NCBI GenBank assembly: GCA_024278715.1
Contig: JAJRSN010000417.1
Coordinates: forward strand, 1-15,232
Direction of reading: 5' to 3'
Source: Calditrichota bacterium
GTDB taxonomy: Bacteria; Calditrichota; Calditrichia; Calditrichales; Calditrichaceae
Length of the DNA stretch: 15,232 nucleotides
Positions 14,024 to 15,232 of the stretch are shown piece by piece; positions within the stretch are counted from its first letter, which is position 1, and every line of letters starts with the position of its first letter. The position numbers were made by a program, and so were the translations under genes. The notes under the pieces were generated by a model that was not told the DNA's origin, did no database searches, and was given only the letters and a program-made list of their open reading frames with translations.

Positions 14024-15140
14024 TGTTGGAATTGTAAAAGAATTAAGACCTTATGAGAGCCGCGTGATGATTACGCCGGAAGGAGTAGGCGTTTTGGTTC
14101 GCAACGGTTTAACCGTTTTTGTAGAAAACGGGGCGGGCGAAAATTGCGGCTTCGGCGATTTACAATACGAAAGAGCCGGCGCGATAATTCTTCCTACTAT
14201 GGAAAAGGTGCTTCAAAAAGCCAGGCTTATCATTCAGGTGCAAGCCCCGCATCCCGTCCAGTTTGAATTGCTCGACGAGTCGCACATTCTTATTTCGTTC
14301 ATGAATTTAGTGCATCAGGCTGATCGGCTTTCGGCGTTAATTAAAACAAAAAGCACATTTATCAGCGCCGAATTATTGCAGGATTCCGAAGGCAAATATC
14401 CTCTTTTGATCGGAATGAGCGAAATTGCCGGAAAGATGGCGGTTTTTTTAGCCGCTATGCTGCTAACAGACCCCGAAGGCGGAAAAGGAAAACTTTTAAG
14501 CAAAACGGAATTTTCCAAGCCGTCGGTTATTACCATAGTCGGCGCCGGAACTGTCGGACGCACGGTGGCTTTGTCCGCCTTCCGGAACGGAGCCAAAGTC
14601 AATCTGCTTACGTTAAAACCGGAAAAACTGGATCAGTTAAAAGAGGATTTGCACGATATTCCGGTCGATGCCTATTCGGAAGAATTGCTCAGGGAGCTTT
14701 TGCCGCAGACGGATGTGCTGATTGTGGCGATCCATTCTCTCAAAAAAGAGTTCGATATCAAAATCACGCGTGAAATGATCGGCTTAATGGAAAAGGGAAG
14801 CGTCCTTATCGATATTTCGGTAGCCGAGGCTAATGTGGTGGAAACCTCGCATATCACCAATCACGATCAACCCACCTTTATAGTGGACGGAATTGTTCAT
14901 TACTGTGTTCCGAATATTGCGGCTTTAGTACCCCAAACGGCAAGCCGCGTGTTGACCAAAAAACTGCTGCCCTATGTTAAGCTTTTGGCGTTAAAAGACC
15001 TGAAAGACGCCCTGCTGGAAGAACCGGGGCTGATACCGGCGATCGGCATTTACAAGGGCAAAATTACCAATCGTTTAATAGCCGATTATTACAAACAGGA
15101 TTTTTACAACATCTTTGAACTTTTGGAATTGAATATTTAA
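14016..15140 (+). CDS. Alanine dehydrogenase/transhydrogenase superfamily protein with substituted catalytic residues
   Basis: The 374-residue protein aligns along its whole length with alanine dehydrogenases: N-terminal VGIVKELRPYESRVMITPEGV (Arg16 retained), MSEIAGKMA (134-142), a Rossmann motif GAGTVG (176-181) and VDGIVHYC near the end. The residues used by alanine dehydrogenases are changed, comparing with M. tuberculosis Ald from memory. The catalytic Lys of KVKEP is Gln76 (QVQAP). The His of FLHLA is Asn97 (FMNL). The Asp of DQGG is Ala270 (VAEAN). The Asp that binds the NAD ribose is Thr199. A normal alanine dehydrogenase activity is therefore doubtful. A different substrate, an NADP preference or a non-catalytic role are possible. 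The start overlaps the peptidase gene by 8 bases, suggesting co-translation. Confidence 0.85.
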   Translation: MLNVGIVKELRPYESRVMITPEGVGVLVRNGLTVFVENGAGENCGFGDLQYERAGAIILPTMEKVLQKARLIIQVQAPHPVQFELLDESHILISFMNLVHQADRLSALIKTKSTFISAELLQDSEGKYPLLIGMSEIAGKMAVFLAAMLLTDPEGGKGKLLSKTEFSKPSVITIVGAGTVGRTVALSAFRNGAKVNLLTLKPEKLDQLKEDLHDIPVDAYSEELLRELLPQTDVLIVAIHSLKKEFDIKITREMIGLMEKGSVLIDISVAEANVVETSHITNHDQPTFIVDGIVHYCVPNIAALVPQTASRVLTKKLLPYVKLLALKDLKDALLEEPGLIPAIGIYKGKITNRLIADYYKQDFYNIFELLELNI

Positions 15141-15143
15141 GCC

Positions 15144-15232
15144 ATGCAGGCGCTTAAAATCCCCATAATCAATTATCACAAAGTCGATTCCCGATCGGAT
15201 ATCGGGATTACTACCAGACACCCGCGGAAATT
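15144..15232 (+). CDS. Polysaccharide deacetylase family protein, N-terminal fragment
   Basis: ATG 15144, three bases after the preceding stop, opens a frame that stays open for 29 codons to the window edge. The product begins MQALKIPIINYHKVD and continues with DIGITTRHPRKF. The IPIxNYHKID-type strand and the following T-x-x-x-P-x-x-F are typical of the start of NodB-type polysaccharide deacetylases. The catalytic motifs lie beyond the window. A polysaccharide deacetylase gene also sits near pnp and the M16 peptidase gene in Bacillus, which supports the call. Confidence 0.65.
   Translation, partial: MQALKIPIINYHKVDSRSDIGITTRHPRK

Noticed and set aside
15189..15207. 7-bp inverted repeat TCCCGAT/ATCGGGA near the window end
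   Set aside because: It lies inside the deacetylase coding sequence, codes for plausible family residues (SRSDIGI) and has no T tract. It is probably chance.

Overview
The window is a dense stretch of bacterial chromosome with every gene on the + strand. At its centre is the conserved transcription/translation/RNA-decay operon rimP-nusA-infB-ylxP-rbfA-truB-ribF-rpsO-pnp. The host is probably a Gram-negative (diderm) bacterium, because a lipid A acyltransferase (LpxL/HtrB family) lies at the left edge. Shine-Dalgarno sites are clear before rimP, nusA, infB, rpsO and pnp. That argues against typical Bacteroidota, which rarely use them. The short TruB, the single helix-hairpin-helix tail on NusA, and the M16 peptidase, AlaDH-like and polysaccharide deacetylase genes after pnp suggest a non-Bacteroidota lineage of the FCB group, such as Calditrichota or a relative. 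This placement is an inference and was not tested by any search.

Left region (1-3341): the last codons of an unidentified upstream gene; an lpxL-like gene whose N-terminus and body are in different frames, joined at an exact T_TTT_TTA slippery heptamer; a fusion of a threonylcarbamoyl-AMP synthase (TsaC/YrdC) domain to a low-molecular-weight protein tyrosine phosphatase; and a family 2-like glycosyltransferase with a TTG start.

Central operon (about 3409-12778): a candidate promoter and a terminator-like hairpin precede rimP. The layout suggests an attenuator, possibly read by NusA itself. The downstream genes are packed tightly (ATGA overlap of truB/ribF, 26-base overlap of rbfA/truB, 2-3 base gaps around ylxP). 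Their products act in 30S maturation (RimP, RbfA, S15, possibly YlxP), initiation (IF2), transcription elongation/termination (NusA), tRNA pseudouridylation (TruB), FMN/FAD supply (RibF) and RNA decay (PNPase).

Right region (12791-15232): an M16 zinc peptidase overlaps by 8 bases a gene of the alanine dehydrogenase/transhydrogenase superfamily. That second product appears to have lost the lysine, histidine and aspartate used by alanine dehydrogenases. The start of a polysaccharide deacetylase gene follows and is cut by the window edge. The most interesting items are the interrupted lpxL with its slippery site, the degenerate AlaDH, the TsaC-phosphatase fusion and the rimP leader. No CRISPR array, transposon, phage or tRNA/rRNA gene was seen, and no stretch longer than 300 bases lacks a gene.
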